Part shown: one piece after another, positions 1 through 8,973 of the stretch | How positions within the stretch are numbered: position 1 is the first letter of the stretch | Layout of the letters: each line of letters opens with the position of its first letter | DNA from: Bacteroidota bacterium | Lineage (GTDB): Bacteria > Bacteroidota > Ignavibacteria > Kapaibacteriales > HRBIN21 | Length of the DNA: 64,000 nucleotides | Reading direction: 5' to 3' | Assembly: GCA_030550275.1 (NCBI GenBank) | Contig: JAUQPR010000011.1 | Span: 21,526 to 85,525 of the forward strand | Translations under genes and position numbers: made by a program | Notes under the pieces: generated by a model | Databases searched by the model: none | What the model was told of the DNA's origin: nothing | Seen by the model: only the letters and a program-made list of their open reading frames with translations

Positions 1-468
1 GTATGGCACCGGCGCTACGATGCCCCGGCGCAACCGCTGGCGCTTGCCTGGCGCGAGCGTTGCATGGCGTTCCGCTGGTACCCCAAGGGAAACTCCCCGC
101 TGGCGGAGATGCCCGAAATAGTGGACACGGTGCGCAAGGTGCTGGAGCTGTACGTCGTTGCAGCATCGCAGGGCTCGGTCCTGCTCGTCACCGGTCCCTC
201 CACGGGCACCCTGGAGGAGCTCTACGGGAAGGTCAGCTTTCTGCCGCACCAGTTTGTGCTGGCGTGCATTGTGGGGAACGAGCCAAGCCGCTGGACGTGG
301 GAAGCCCTGGAGCTTCTCCGCAACAGCGATGCCGTCTCCGCGGTGTGGACGGGCGTCTCTCCGGTTGCGCTCTACGTGCTGCTGGAGGAATCCGCAGCGC
401 AATCAGCTCTGGCGGAGTTACACGGATGGATTCTCCACACGCACGCACTGCAGCGCCTTCGCCTATAG
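1..468 (+). CDS. lysC: Aspartate kinase, C-terminal ACT region (5' truncated by window edge)
   Basis: The frame is open from base 1 and ends at a TAG at 466-468, giving the last 155 residues of a longer protein. The pattern fits the tandem ACT domains at the end of aspartokinases. A segment reads like the site-sensing strand of the first ACT (PEIVDTVRKVLELYVVAASQ). It is followed by a conserved-looking ACT core (VLACIVGNE) and a closing helix with ALAELH, where aspartokinases usually have a LH after an alternating hydrophobic strand. The catalytic kinase domain would lie upstream of the window. Aspartokinase makes aspartyl phosphate, the substrate of the Asd encoded at 16952. The call rests on remembered family pattern only. 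Another ACT-domain protein is possible. Confidence 0.55.
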   Translation, partial: VWHRRYDAPAQPLALAWRERCMAFRWYPKGNSPLAEMPEIVDTVRKVLELYVVAASQGSVLLVTGPSTGTLEELYGKVSFLPHQFVLACIVGNEPSRWTWEALELLRNSDAVSAVWTGVSPVALYVLLEESAAQSALAELHGWILHTHALQRLRL

Positions 469-486
469 CCGCCCGGAAGAGCCTGA

Positions 487-2277
487 GTGCAGATGACTGA
501 GCAGCTCCATCTCGACGGTGAAGCCGAACAACGAGGGCTGGATTGGCGCCTGCTGCGCCGCTTGGGGGAGTTCTTGCGCCCGCACCTCTGGTGGGTACTG
601 GCGGGGCTGGGCATTGCAATCGCAACCTCGGCGATTGCGCCGGTGCGCCCCTACCTGAGCAAGATTGCCGTGGATGAGTACCTGCTGGTGGGCAAGTGGA
701 GCGGCTTTGTGGGGATGCTCGCCGCCATCGGCGGCGTTGTGCTCCTGACAGCGGCGTTGCAGTATGGGCGAACCTACCTGCTGCAGTGGATTGGACAGCG
801 CGTGCTCTTCGAGATCCGGCTTCGGCTCTACGAGCATGTGCAGCGTCTGGCGATTGCGTTCTTCGACCGCACCCCTGTGGGACGGCTGGTCACGCGCGTG
901 ACGAACGATGTCGAAGGGCTGAGCGAGCTACTGAGTTCGGGGCTGGTGCTGCTCATCGCAGATGTGCTACTGCTGTTCTGGATTGTGGGCTTTATGCTCG
1001 CCACGGAGTGGCGCCTGGCGCTGCTGACGCTGTCGGTGATGCCGATTCTAATCGCTGCCAGCATCGTCTTCCGCATCAAGGTGCGACGGGCGTACCGGCT
1101 GCTACGGCAGCAGTTGGCGCGGCTCAACGGCTTTTTGAGCGAGTACATCGGCGGGATTGCCACCACACAGCTCTTCGGGCAGCAGGAGCGGCAATTTGCC
1201 CGCTTTGAGCGGCTCAACCGGCGCTACCGCGACCTGTACCACCGCGTGGTCTTCTACTACGCCGTCTTCTTCCCAACGGTGGACCTGGTCTGGGCGCTGG
1301 CGATTGTGCTTATCCTCTGGTACGCTGCCGGCGCTCTCGGGCACAGCCTCAGCGTCGGGACGCTGCTTGCCTTCATGCAGTACGTGGAGATGTTCTTTCG
1401 CCCGATTCGGGATTTGACCGAGCGCTACAATACGCTGCAGAGCGGGCTGGTGGCAGCCGAACGCATCTTTGGGCTCCTGCAGGTGCAGCAATTCATCGAG
1501 GACCGACCCGATGCACAGCCCATGCCACCACTGCAACGCGGGATCGAGTTCCGCAACGTGAGCTTCAGCTACGATGGAAGGACCCCGGTGCTGCGCAACG
1601 TCTCCTTTTTCGTCGGCAAGGGCGAAATTGTTGCCATCGTCGGCGCAACGGGGGCGGGCAAAAGTACTGTGGCAGCACTTCTGTGCCGGATGTATGAACC
1701 GCAGCAGGGCGATATCCTCATTGATGGGCGCAGCATTCGCTGCATTACGCAGCAGAGTTTGCGGCAGCGCATCGCGCTGGTGTTGCAGCAGGATGTGCTG
1801 CTGTCGCGCACGGTGGAGGAGAACATCGCCTTTGGGCGCCCGGGCATCACCCGCGCGCGCATTGAGGAGACGCTGCAGTGGCTGGGGCTACAGCCCTTCA
1901 TCGAGCGGCTGCCACAGGGGCTGGATACGCGGCTGGGAGAGCGCGGTGTCAACCTTTCTGCAGGGGAGCGTCAGTTGATCGCACTGTGCCGGGCAGTGGT
2001 CGGCAATGCCGATGTGATTGTGCTGGATGAAGCCACCGCGCACGTGGATTCGCTCACCGAGGAGCTCATCGGGAAAGCGCTGGAGCGGATCCGTGGACAC
2101 CGCACGCTGCTTGTCATCGCCCATCGGCTGGCAACGGTCCAGGGAGCCGACCGCATCGTGGTGCTCCATCGGGGCGAAGTGCGCGAGCTCGGGACCCACG
2201 AGGAGCTGCTTGCCGCCGGGGGTATCTACGCCCGACTGTACCGGCTGCAGGCGATGGCTCAGGGTGTGGCGGGATAG
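487..2277 (+). CDS. ABC transporter, fused permease and ATPase (MsbA/exporter type)
   Basis: This is a half-size exporter of 596 residues: six membrane segments in the first ~310 residues, then a nucleotide-binding domain. Walker A is GATGAGKS at about 386-393. The signature motif is LSAGERQ near 490, with A where most families have G. Walker B is VIVLDEA near 510 and the switch histidine lies in IAHRL near 546. Such proteins work as dimers in the inner membrane and export lipids, peptides or drugs; the substrate cannot be read from sequence. The start may be GTG 487 or ATG 493. The gene follows the aspartokinase by 18 bases and runs convergently into mltG with a short overlap. Confidence 0.9.
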   Translation: MQMTEQLHLDGEAEQRGLDWRLLRRLGEFLRPHLWWVLAGLGIAIATSAIAPVRPYLSKIAVDEYLLVGKWSGFVGMLAAIGGVVLLTAALQYGRTYLLQWIGQRVLFEIRLRLYEHVQRLAIAFFDRTPVGRLVTRVTNDVEGLSELLSSGLVLLIADVLLLFWIVGFMLATEWRLALLTLSVMPILIAASIVFRIKVRRAYRLLRQQLARLNGFLSEYIGGIATTQLFGQQERQFARFERLNRRYRDLYHRVVFYYAVFFPTVDLVWALAIVLILWYAAGALGHSLSVGTLLAFMQYVEMFFRPIRDLTERYNTLQSGLVAAERIFGLLQVQQFIEDRPDAQPMPPLQRGIEFRNVSFSYDGRTPVLRNVSFFVGKGEIVAIVGATGAGKSTVAALLCRMYEPQQGDILIDGRSIRCITQQSLRQRIALVLQQDVLLSRTVEENIAFGRPGITRARIEETLQWLGLQPFIERLPQGLDTRLGERGVNLSAGERQLIALCRAVVGNADVIVLDEATAHVDSLTEELIGKALERIRGHRTLLVIAHRLATVQGADRIVVLHRGEVRELGTHEELLAAGGIYARLYRLQAMAQGVAG

Positions 2278-3275
2278 GTGCGCTGCTGGCTGGCAATTGC
2301 CTGCAGGTGCTCTTTGTAGCTACGCGAGAAGATGTGCCGCCGCGAGCCGTCGCGCCGGAGAACGAAGTAGAGGTAGTCGTGCTCCTCCGGTTCGAGCGCT
2401 GCGGAGATGGCGTCCGCTCCGGGGTTGTTGATGGGTCCAGGGGGCAGCCCTCGGACGCGGTAGGTGTTGTAGGGATGCTCCACCCGAAGGTCTTGGCGCG
2501 AGAGCAGCGTTCCACTCTTGCCCAGGGCATACGCCACCGTGGGGTCCGCCTGTAGTGGCAATCCGCGCCGCAGGCGGTTGTAGAGGACTCCGCTGACACG
2601 GCGCCGCTCATCCGGGTGCGGCGTTTCGGCTTCGATGATGGAGGCGAGCGTGAGGGCTTCGTGCCGGGAGAGCCCACGCTGCCGAGCAAGGCTATCGAAG
2701 CGGGCTGCCCAGAGCTGCTGCTGGGCTCGCAGGAGACGGCGTACAACGTCCTCGGCGCGATGGCGCCAGAAGAGCTCGTAGGTGGAGGGGAAGAGGTAGC
2801 CTTCGGCAGAGGCGGCGGAGATGCCGAACTCCTGCAGCAGTGCTGGAGTGTGCGCCCAGCGGACGAATTCCGCAGAATCCACCCCGGCGCGCTGTGCAAG
2901 GAGCGAAGCGATTTGCCACAGTGTCAGCCCTTCGGGAATGGTGACCCACACCCGGGCGACCTGCTTCCCGCTGAAGAGGGCGTAGAGCAGTTGCCAATGC
3001 CGATGTTCGGGTCCAAAGCGGTAAGGTCCAGCGTAGAGCTGTGCTCCGCTGAGCGTGGCATACACTCGGGCAAGGAGGACGAGGAGTTCGGGAGCATCCG
3101 CACGGCAGCAGTGCGCCGTGGTGCGCACAGCTTGGCTAATCGAGCTGCCTGGAGCGACCCAGCATTCGACCGGTTCGGGCAGCGGAAGCGGTCGGGAAAG
3201 GTAGTACAGCAGCGCTCCTGCAGAGAGCGCTATCGCCGCTGCACCTCCGAGCAGTATCCATCGCAGAGGACGCAT
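2259..3275 (-). CDS. mltG: Endolytic murein transglycosylase MltG (YceG family)
   Basis: The 338-residue protein has one N-terminal membrane anchor (about 7-27) followed by a periplasmic LysM-like and catalytic YceG domain. The family signature is present: EGYLFPSTYE near 158-167 and ASIIEAET with the expected catalytic glutamate at 215, then YNRL and LPLQADPTV. MltG cuts nascent peptidoglycan strands and acts as a terminase for glycan elongation. Its last 19 bases overlap the 3' end of the convergent ABC gene. I see no convincing TAnnTTTG promoter in the 180 bases upstream. Confidence 0.93.
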   Translation of the reverse strand: MRPLRWILLGGAAAIALSAGALLYYLSRPLPLPEPVECWVAPGSSISQAVRTTAHCCRADAPELLVLLARVYATLSGAQLYAGPYRFGPEHRHWQLLYALFSGKQVARVWVTIPEGLTLWQIASLLAQRAGVDSAEFVRWAHTPALLQEFGISAASAEGYLFPSTYELFWRHRAEDVVRRLLRAQQQLWAARFDSLARQRGLSRHEALTLASIIEAETPHPDERRRVSGVLYNRLRRGLPLQADPTVAYALGKSGTLLSRQDLRVEHPYNTYRVRGLPPGPINNPGADAISAALEPEEHDYLYFVLRRDGSRRHIFSRSYKEHLQAIASQQRTYPATP

Positions 3276-3435
3276 GGGCAGATTGCGCAGCCGTGACAGC
3301 TCCTGAAGACGAGCCGCCCGCCCTCTCCGGTGCTGGATCTGGAGCCGGTCCGGAGCTCACGCGGCTTCTATGCCAAGCAAAGGGCTGCCCCAACGCCTTG
3401 GGCAGAGCTTGGCTCGAAGTGCCTGTCCGCTTTGC

Positions 3436-3443
3436 TAATTTTG
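3436..3443 (+). promoter_or_regulatory. Bacteroidetes-type -7 box for tRNA-Ser
   Basis: TAATTTTG matches the TAnnTTTG consensus of the Bacteroidetes primary sigma factor. It lies 11 bases before the first base of the tRNA, the expected distance for a transcript starting at or just before the mature 5' end. No clear -33 TTTG is visible. Confidence 0.65.
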
Positions 3444-3454
3444 TACCGCCACGC

Positions 3455-3544
3455 GGAAAGGTGCCGGAGTGGTCGAACGGGCTCGCCTGGAGAGCGAGTG
3501 TACCCCGACGAGGGGTACCGTGGGTTCGAATCCCACCCTTTCCG
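3455..3544 (+). tRNA. tRNA-Ser (GGA)
   Basis: A full cloverleaf can be folded: acceptor GGAAAGG paired with CCTTTCC, anticodon loop CTGGAGA giving anticodon GGA, a long class II variable arm (ACCCC...GGGGT) typical of serine tRNAs, and a T arm GTGGG-TTCGAAT-CCCAC. The discriminator base is G, as expected for serine. CCA is not encoded. Confidence 0.96.
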
Positions 3545-3555
3545 CTGCTGCGGTT

Positions 3556-3627
3556 GACCCCGTAGCTCAGTGGTAGAGCAACGGCCTTTTAAGCCGTGGG
3601 TCGCTGGTTCGATCCCAGCCGGGGTCA
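3556..3627 (+). tRNA. tRNA-Lys (TTT)
   Basis: The acceptor GACCCCG pairs with CGGGGTC. The D arm is GCTC...GAGC, the anticodon stem ACGGC/GCCGT closes a CTTTTAA loop with anticodon TTT, and the T arm is GCTGG-TTCGATC-CCAGC. The discriminator is A. It starts 11 bases after tRNA-Ser, so both are probably one transcript. A second lysine tRNA (CTT) is at 44637. Confidence 0.95.
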
Positions 3628-3633
3628 CCCCGC

Positions 3634-4994
3634 TCAAGGACGCCGCCGCAGTTGCAGCGTGAAGGTGATCGTTTCGCGGGATTTCCCCACCAATTGGGTC
3701 CGGAACACCGCTGTTTGCGCCTCCTCGCGGCGATACGGGTGGGAGGAGCGCACGATGTCCCATTCGACCACGTTCCATTCGCTCACCTGGAATACCAGCT
3801 CGACGGTGGCAGGAGTTGGGCGGCGATTCTCCAGCAGAATCTCGTAGGTGAGCTGCACCGTTGTCGGCGAGAGCTCGCGCTGTTCGCGCCGGCGCTGCAG
3901 GGCTTGGATGTCGAAGGCGCGCCCGAGTGCAATCACTGCGGTATCGCCCACCGGAGTCTGCGCCAGAGGACTTTCACCCAGAAAGCCAGGCTGCTCCATT
4001 GCCGCCGAATACGCTTGCACTGTTCCAGCCGGAAGCGGGATGCCCAGTCCGTTGGCAGCGGTGTTGGGAATGCGCAGAGTCAGCTCAGCAGAGAGCCGCC
4101 CACTGTGGGCGCTTGAGGTGCTGATGCGGTAGAAGCGCTCGACCGAGCCGACAACGGCATCGAACACGGGCACAGACAGCTGCTGCCGTGGGAGCAGCGT
4201 GACGCGCTGGGGGAGCTCGTAGCGGTAGTAGTCGCCGAAGACCTCTGCAGGGACGGCTTCGGCGACCTTGGCTTCGGCGGTGCGGAGTGCTGCAACCGCT
4301 TCGAACACCACCGGAGGCTGCCGTCGAGGTTGCCCAGCAACAAGCGAGAGCTGCGCATGGTCGAAGCGCTCCTCCGTAGCATTCTGGATGATGGCGAAGG
4401 ACTGCAGCCGAAGCTGTGTTCCCGTATCGGGGAGATGGGCATAGTAGCGCATCTGCCAGGAGATGCCGTTGAGCAGGTACCGCAGGGAAGCTTGAGCAGT
4501 GCTGGGGCGCTCGCTTGCTACGGTTGCCATCAGGGACGGTCGGAGCTGGAGCGCGCTGGGGAGCGAATCCAACAGGATGCGGTAGCTCATTGGCGAGGGG
4601 AGCAGGAGAACGCCGACGGGCGTCCGCAGCACGGCGTGGTCGGCGAGCACCTCCGTGAGCCGCCCTTCGATAACCTGCTGCCCATCGGGGCTGAGGAAGC
4701 GTACGGGCTGACCTCGGAGCGCCTTGAGAAGCTGCTCGCCAGTGGGGAGCTGGGCGGAGTAGTCCAACTGCTGCAGGCGTCCGCTGGAGAGCTGGAGATG
4801 GAGGCTCTGTGGCTCCACTGCCGAGCCAGGGATCGGGAACGAAAAGCGGGCAATCCCGCCGGGCAACGAGAGATGGTAACGCTCTACAACGGCGGCAAAT
4901 CCCTGCTGGTAGACGAACATCTCCAGCGCCTGCCGTGTGAGCTCTTGGGCAGAGAGCACAAGCACACAGCTCAGGACGGCAACTCCGTAGCGCA
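3634..4994 (-). CDS. DUF4139 domain-containing exported protein
   Basis: From ATG at 4994 the protein has 453 residues and begins with a signal peptide ending near VLSAQ. A GTG at 5007 would add four residues. The body has the look of DUF4139 proteins: an N-terminal strand-rich part, the pattern SWQMRYYAHL, and C-terminal paired strands ending in a segment reading VQLTYEILLENRR. Family members are exported and mostly of unknown function; some are annotated with mucoidy-inhibitor-like names. It lies 30 bases downstream of the small membrane gene at 5025 and after queA on the same strand, so the three are likely one transcript. Confidence 0.75.
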
Positions 4995-5024
4995 TGAGCC
5001 AATCCACAGATGTGGAACCCTTCT

Positions 5025-5363
5025 CTACAGCCTCAACAGCCAGCGCCCGAAGGCGGAGAGCACCGAAATCAGCAGCGCCGCAAGCAGCGTGGAGCCAAAG
5101 TTAACGATGTGGAAGCCCTCAACCAGCAGGTCCACCAGCCACAGCCCAATAGCGTTGATGACCAGCAGGAACAGCCCCATGGTCAGCACCACCGCCGGCA
5201 AGGTCAGCAGGATCAGCAGCGGACGCACGAACACGTTGACCAACCCCAGTAGCAGGGCAACCAGCAGAGCTGTCCAGAAGCTCTCCACTTGGACGCCCGG
5301 CAGTACGTGGGCAACCACGATGATACTGAGCGCGTTGAGCAGCCATAGGGCAACAAGGCGCAT
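5025..5363 (-). CDS. Small four-TM membrane protein, phage holin superfamily IV (PF04020-like, YvlD family)
   Basis: The protein of 112 residues is almost entirely four hydrophobic helices, with the family-typical loop LVNVFVRPLLILLTLP between helices 2 and 3 and a short glycine and asparagine turn near VNFGS. Members are widespread chromosomal membrane proteins named after a resemblance to mycobacteriophage holins; they are not evidence of a prophage here. It is 7 bases from the end of queA and probably co-transcribed. Confidence 0.85.
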   Translation of the reverse strand: MRLVALWLLNALSIIVVAHVLPGVQVESFWTALLVALLLGLVNVFVRPLLILLTLPAVVLTMGLFLLVINAIGLWLVDLLVEGFHIVNFGSTLLAALLISVLSAFGRWLLRL

Positions 5364-5370
5364 GAGCTGC

Positions 5371-6426
5371 TCACAGGATAAGGAGAGCGTCCCCGTAAGC
5401 GCCGAAGCGGTAGCCCTCTTTGAGCGCCGTGCGGTAGGCTTTCATCAGCAGCTCCGGTCCAGCAAGCGCTGCTCCAGCCAGCAGCGAGGGCGAGTTCGGA
5501 GGGTGGAAGTTCGTAATCATCCGCTGCGAGATGCGGAAGTCGTACGGCGGGTAGATGAAGCGGTCGGTCCACCCCTTGGTGGGTTTGAGCGTGTTTGTGG
5601 TAAGCACGCTCGATTCCAAGGCTCGGACCACGCTGGCGCCGACGGCGTAGACGGTACGCCGGTGCTGTAGAGCAGAGTTGATGCGGGTGACGGCTTCCGG
5701 CGTGACTTCGAAGTACTCCGAGCTCATGGTGTGCTTGCTGAGGTCCTCGACCTCGATGCGCTCGAAGGCGCCGGTGCCGATGTGGAGCGTGATCGGGACA
5801 ATGTGCACACCCTTGGCGCGCAGCGCCTCCACAAGCTCGTGGGTGAAGTGCAAGCCCGCCGTCGGAGGAGCAATGGAGCGCATCTTGGCGGGGTTGGCAA
5901 AGATGGTCTGGTAGTACTCCTTGTCCAGCTCCTCGGGCTCGCGCTTGATGTAGTCGGGGAGCACGACCGTGCCGATGCGCTCCATGACTTTGTAGAGGTC
6001 GCCCTCGTAGCTGAAGCGTGCGATGCGCCCGCGTGAGGTGGTGTTGTCAATGATTTCGGCGTAGAAGCGGTTGTTGTCGAAGTAGAGCTTGTTGCCGATG
6101 CGCACCTTGCGAGCCGGTTCAACGAGCACCTCCCAGATGCGGTCCTCCGGGTGCAGCTCCCGCAGCATGATGACCTCGATGGGGGCATTGGTGCGCTCCT
6201 TCTTCCCGATCAGGCGCGCCGGGTAGACGTAGGTGTCGTTGACAACCAGGCAGTCGCCACGGTGGAAGTACTCCACGATATCGCGGAAGACACGGTGGTG
6301 GATTTCGCCGGTGGAGCGGTCCAGCACCATCAGCCGGGCGCTATCGCGTGGGTCGGCGGGATAGCGCGCAATGTTCTGACGCGTGAGAGGATAGTGGAAC
6401 GTCGAAAGCTTGGTTCGTAGCAGCAT
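5371..6426 (-). CDS. queA: tRNA preQ1(34) S-adenosylmethionine ribosyltransferase-isomerase, copy 1
   Basis: QueA transfers and isomerises the ribose of S-adenosylmethionine onto preQ1 in the wobble position of GUN-decoding tRNAs, giving epoxyqueuosine. The ATG at 6426 yields 351 residues, the usual length. Visible family motifs are ARYPADPRDSARLMVLDR near the start, NDTYVYPARL, PPTAGLHFTHEL, LHIGTGAF, NFHPPNSPSLL, and YRFGAYGDALLIL at the very end, the typical Bacteroidetes ending. The longer open frame upstream is rejected because its added residues do not resemble the family. A possible minus-strand -7 box, TACCCTTG, sits at 6470-6477. A second, more divergent copy lies at 25386. Confidence 0.95.
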   Translation of the reverse strand: MLLRTKLSTFHYPLTRQNIARYPADPRDSARLMVLDRSTGEIHHRVFRDIVEYFHRGDCLVVNDTYVYPARLIGKKERTNAPIEVIMLRELHPEDRIWEVLVEPARKVRIGNKLYFDNNRFYAEIIDNTTSRGRIARFSYEGDLYKVMERIGTVVLPDYIKREPEELDKEYYQTIFANPAKMRSIAPPTAGLHFTHELVEALRAKGVHIVPITLHIGTGAFERIEVEDLSKHTMSSEYFEVTPEAVTRINSALQHRRTVYAVGASVVRALESSVLTTNTLKPTKGWTDRFIYPPYDFRISQRMITNFHPPNSPSLLAGAALAGPELLMKAYRTALKEGYRFGAYGDALLIL

Positions 6427-6504
6427 CACCCCTGCCGATGCGTTTATTCCACAGGCGTTGCACACCTCGCAAGGGTACGTGACGTAAACGGGCGCAGTTT
6501 TGGG

Positions 6505-6512
6505 TAGATTTG
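6505..6512 (+). promoter_or_regulatory. -7 box for uvrB
   Basis: TAGATTTG fits TAnnTTTG. It sits 20 bases before ATG 6533, which places transcription start at about 6519. That rules out the in-frame TTG at 6500 as the uvrB start. Confidence 0.6.
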
Positions 6513-6532
6513 TACCTTTGCGGGCAACCAGA

Positions 6533-8635
6533 ATGCAGCCGATGGCGGGAAGGTTTGAGCTGGTAGCGCCGTACGAGCCTGCCGGGGACCAGCCCAAGGC
6601 GATCCGGCAGTTGGTGGAAAACCTGCGGCGTGGGGTCAAGCACCAGGTGCTCCTGGGAGTCACGGGCTCGGGCAAGACCTTCACCATCTCCAATGTCATC
6701 GCCCAGGTTCAGAAGCCCACGCTGGTGATCTCGCCGAACAAGACCCTGGCAGCCCAGCTCTACGGGGAGTTCCGCCAATTCTTCCCGCACAACGCGGTGG
6801 AGTTCTTCATCTCCTACTACGACTACTACCAGCCCGAGGCGTACGTGCCGGCAACGGACACGTACATTGAGAAGGAGGTTGCCATCAACGAGGAGATTGA
6901 TCGGCTGCGGTTGCGGGCAACGAGCGCGCTGCTGTCGGGGCGGCGCGATGTCATCGTTGTTGCCTCGGTGAGCTGCATCTACAGCCTTGGGCGCCCGGAG
7001 GATTTCCAGACGCTCCAGTTGCCACTGCATGTGGGGATGCGGATTTCGCGCCGGCAGCTCCTGTACCGCCTGGTGGATATCTACTACGTGCGCAACGATG
7101 TGGAGCTGGAGCGGGGCAGCTTCCGCGTGCGCGGCGATGTCATTGATATTGTGCCGGCGTACGAGCACAACCGGGTGTTGCGGGTGGAGCTCTTCGGGGA
7201 TGAGATCGAGCAGCTCTGCTGGATTGAGCGCCAGAGTGGGAGGAGGCTGGAACAGGTGGATTCGGTAGTGCTCTACCCGGCGAAGCTGTTCGTCACAACG
7301 CGGGCGCAACTGGAGCGGGCAATTGTCGGCATCCAGCAGGAGCTGCAGCAGCGGCTGCGCGAACTCCGTGCCCAGGGCAAGGAGCTGGAGGCGCGTCGAT
7401 TGGAGCAGCGCACACTGCTCGATATCGAGATGTTACGCGAGATTGGCTACTGCCCTGGCATCGAGAACTACTCGATGTACCTCTCGGGGCGCGCTCCGGG
7501 ACAGCGCCCGTGGTGCCTACTGGATTACTTCCCGCGCGATTACCTGCTCATCATTGACGAAAGCCACGTTACCATCCCCCAGTTGCGCGGGATGTACAAC
7601 GGTGACCGCTCACGTAAGGAGACCTTGGTCGAGTACGGCTTCCGACTCCCTTCGGCGTTGGAGAACCGACCGCTGCGCTTTGAGGAGTTCGAAGAGCTGG
7701 TCAACCAGGTCATCTACGTCAGCGCCACGCCCGGGGAGTACGAGCTGCACAAGAGCGCCGGTGTAGTGGTCGAACAGATCATCCGTCCGACGGGGTTGCT
7801 CGATCCGGAGATTCAGGTTCGCCCCACCCGCAATCAGATTGATGACCTGCTCGAGGAGATCCGCCGCCGGGTGGCTCGGCACCAGCGCGTGCTGGTGACG
7901 ACGCTGACCAAGCGCATGGCGGAGGACTTAGCCGAATACCTCCACGGGCTGGGAGTGCGGGTGGCGTACCTGCATTCAGAGATCGACGCCGTCGAACGCG
8001 TCGAGATTCTGCGCGATCTGCGCCTGGGGCGCTACGATGTCTTGGTTGGGGTCAACCTGCTGCGCGAAGGCTTGGACCTGCCGGAGGTCTCCTTGGTGGC
8101 GATTCTGGACGCGGACAAGGAGGGGTTCCTCCGCAGCGAGCGTTCTCTCCTGCAGATTGCCGGACGCACCGCGCGCAATGCCGAGGGGATGGTCATCCTC
8201 TACGCCGACCGTGTGACCGAATCCATGCGCAGGGTCATCGAGGAGACAAACCGGCGGCGCCGCCTGCAGTTGGAGTACAACCGGACGCATGGCATCAATC
8301 CGCAGACGGTCTACAAGAGCCTGGAGGAGATTCTGCAGACCACGGCGGTTGCCGACATCCAGCAGCGGCGGCGTCCCAGCCGCTATGAGCTGAGCGTGCA
8401 GACGGCAGTGGTTGCCGATCCGCTGCTTCCGTACATGGATGTGCAGCAGCGGCGGGAGCTGGTGCAGGGGCTCTATCGAGAGATGATGCGTGCCGCCAGC
8501 GAGCTGGATTTCGAGCGCGCAGCGCAGTTACGGGACCAGCTCCGCGAACTGGCGCGCCAGTTCCCCGAATGTGCCGAGGCTCTTACGGCTTTGTCACGGG
8601 GAGAGGAGAGTGCGGCTCTGGAATCCGGTACGTGA
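6533..8635 (+). CDS. uvrB: Excinuclease ABC subunit UvrB
   Basis: UvrB is the DNA-damage-verifying helicase of nucleotide excision repair; it is loaded by UvrA and recruits UvrC. The 700-residue product has Walker A GVTGSGKT at 42-49, the beta-hairpin motif [12 protein letters not shown] near 95-106, the DEADH-like box IDESHVT, helicase motifs such as GRTARN, and the UVR domain ([16 protein letters not shown]) near the C-terminus. ATG 6533 is preferred over 6542 or 6500 because it is the first ATG after the -7 box. The 3' end overlaps the convergent rpoZ-like gene by 53 bases. Confidence 0.97.
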   Translation: MQPMAGRFELVAPYEPAGDQPKAIRQLVENLRRGVKHQVLLGVTGSGKTFTISNVIAQVQKPTLVISPNKTLAAQLYGEFRQFFPHNAVEFFISYYDYYQPEAYVPATDTYIEKEVAINEEIDRLRLRATSALLSGRRDVIVVASVSCIYSLGRPEDFQTLQLPLHVGMRISRRQLLYRLVDIYYVRNDVELERGSFRVRGDVIDIVPAYEHNRVLRVELFGDEIEQLCWIERQSGRRLEQVDSVVLYPAKLFVTTRAQLERAIVGIQQELQQRLRELRAQGKELEARRLEQRTLLDIEMLREIGYCPGIENYSMYLSGRAPGQRPWCLLDYFPRDYLLIIDESHVTIPQLRGMYNGDRSRKETLVEYGFRLPSALENRPLRFEEFEELVNQVIYVSATPGEYELHKSAGVVVEQIIRPTGLLDPEIQVRPTRNQIDDLLEEIRRRVARHQRVLVTTLTKRMAEDLAEYLHGLGVRVAYLHSEIDAVERVEILRDLRLGRYDVLVGVNLLREGLDLPEVSLVAILDADKEGFLRSERSLLQIAGRTARNAEGMVILYADRVTESMRRVIEETNRRRRLQLEYNRTHGINPQTVYKSLEEILQTTAVADIQQRRRPSRYELSVQTAVVADPLLPYMDVQQRRELVQGLYREMMRAASELDFERAAQLRDQLRELARQFPECAEALTALSRGEESAALESGT

Positions 8636-8927
8636 GCTTGCCCTCCAGGCGCTCCTTCATCGCCAGGAAGGTGGGCTTGGGAATGGCATCAAAGCGCAGG
8701 GCGATCTGGTACTGCTCCTCCTGCAGCCGACGGTAACGGATGTCGTTGGTCAGCTCATCCTCGCCGTAGGCTTCCAAGAGGTCGGCGATCTCCTCTTCGA
8801 GCTTCTGCCGCAATTGTACGGCTAAGTCCGTTGCGCGCATGCCCATCGCCACGATAGAGGCGTAGAGCGTCCCGCGCTCGTCCTCCTTCATGCGCAACTC
8901 GACCGGGTTGATGATATACGTGCTCAT
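8583..8927 (-). CDS. rpoZ: DNA-directed RNA polymerase omega-like subunit
   Basis: The product has 114 residues. Its centre, [15 protein letters not shown], has the shape of the omega/Rpb6 helix (usually a hydrophobic run followed by RAR or similar). The tail [24 protein letters not shown] resembles the end of Bacteroidetes and Chlorobi omega proteins, where ELLEGKI is common. Omega helps assemble and stabilise core polymerase. The canonical second arginine-glutamine pair of omega is replaced by TDL, so this is a divergent copy. It follows the S41 protease on the minus strand by 46 bases. Confidence 0.7.
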   Translation of the reverse strand: MSTYIINPVELRMKEDERGTLYASIVAMGMRATDLAVQLRQKLEEEIADLLEAYGEDELTNDIRYRRLQEEQYQIALRFDAIPKPTFLAMKERLEGKLTYRIPEPHSPLPVTKP

Positions 8928-8973
8928 GGTTGCCCGTACGGGTTCTACTGTGGGACAGGTGCCCAACGGCGGG

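Noticed and set aside
3276..3454. A gene or a clear promoter upstream of mltG
   Set aside because: Only short shadow frames are found, and no TAnnTTTG match on the minus strand.
5025..5363. Phage holin as evidence of a prophage
   Set aside because: The family is a chromosomal membrane protein. No other phage gene is nearby.
6427..6699. N-terminal extension of queA copy 1
   Set aside because: The added residues do not resemble QueA, and the region overlaps the uvrB start on the other strand.
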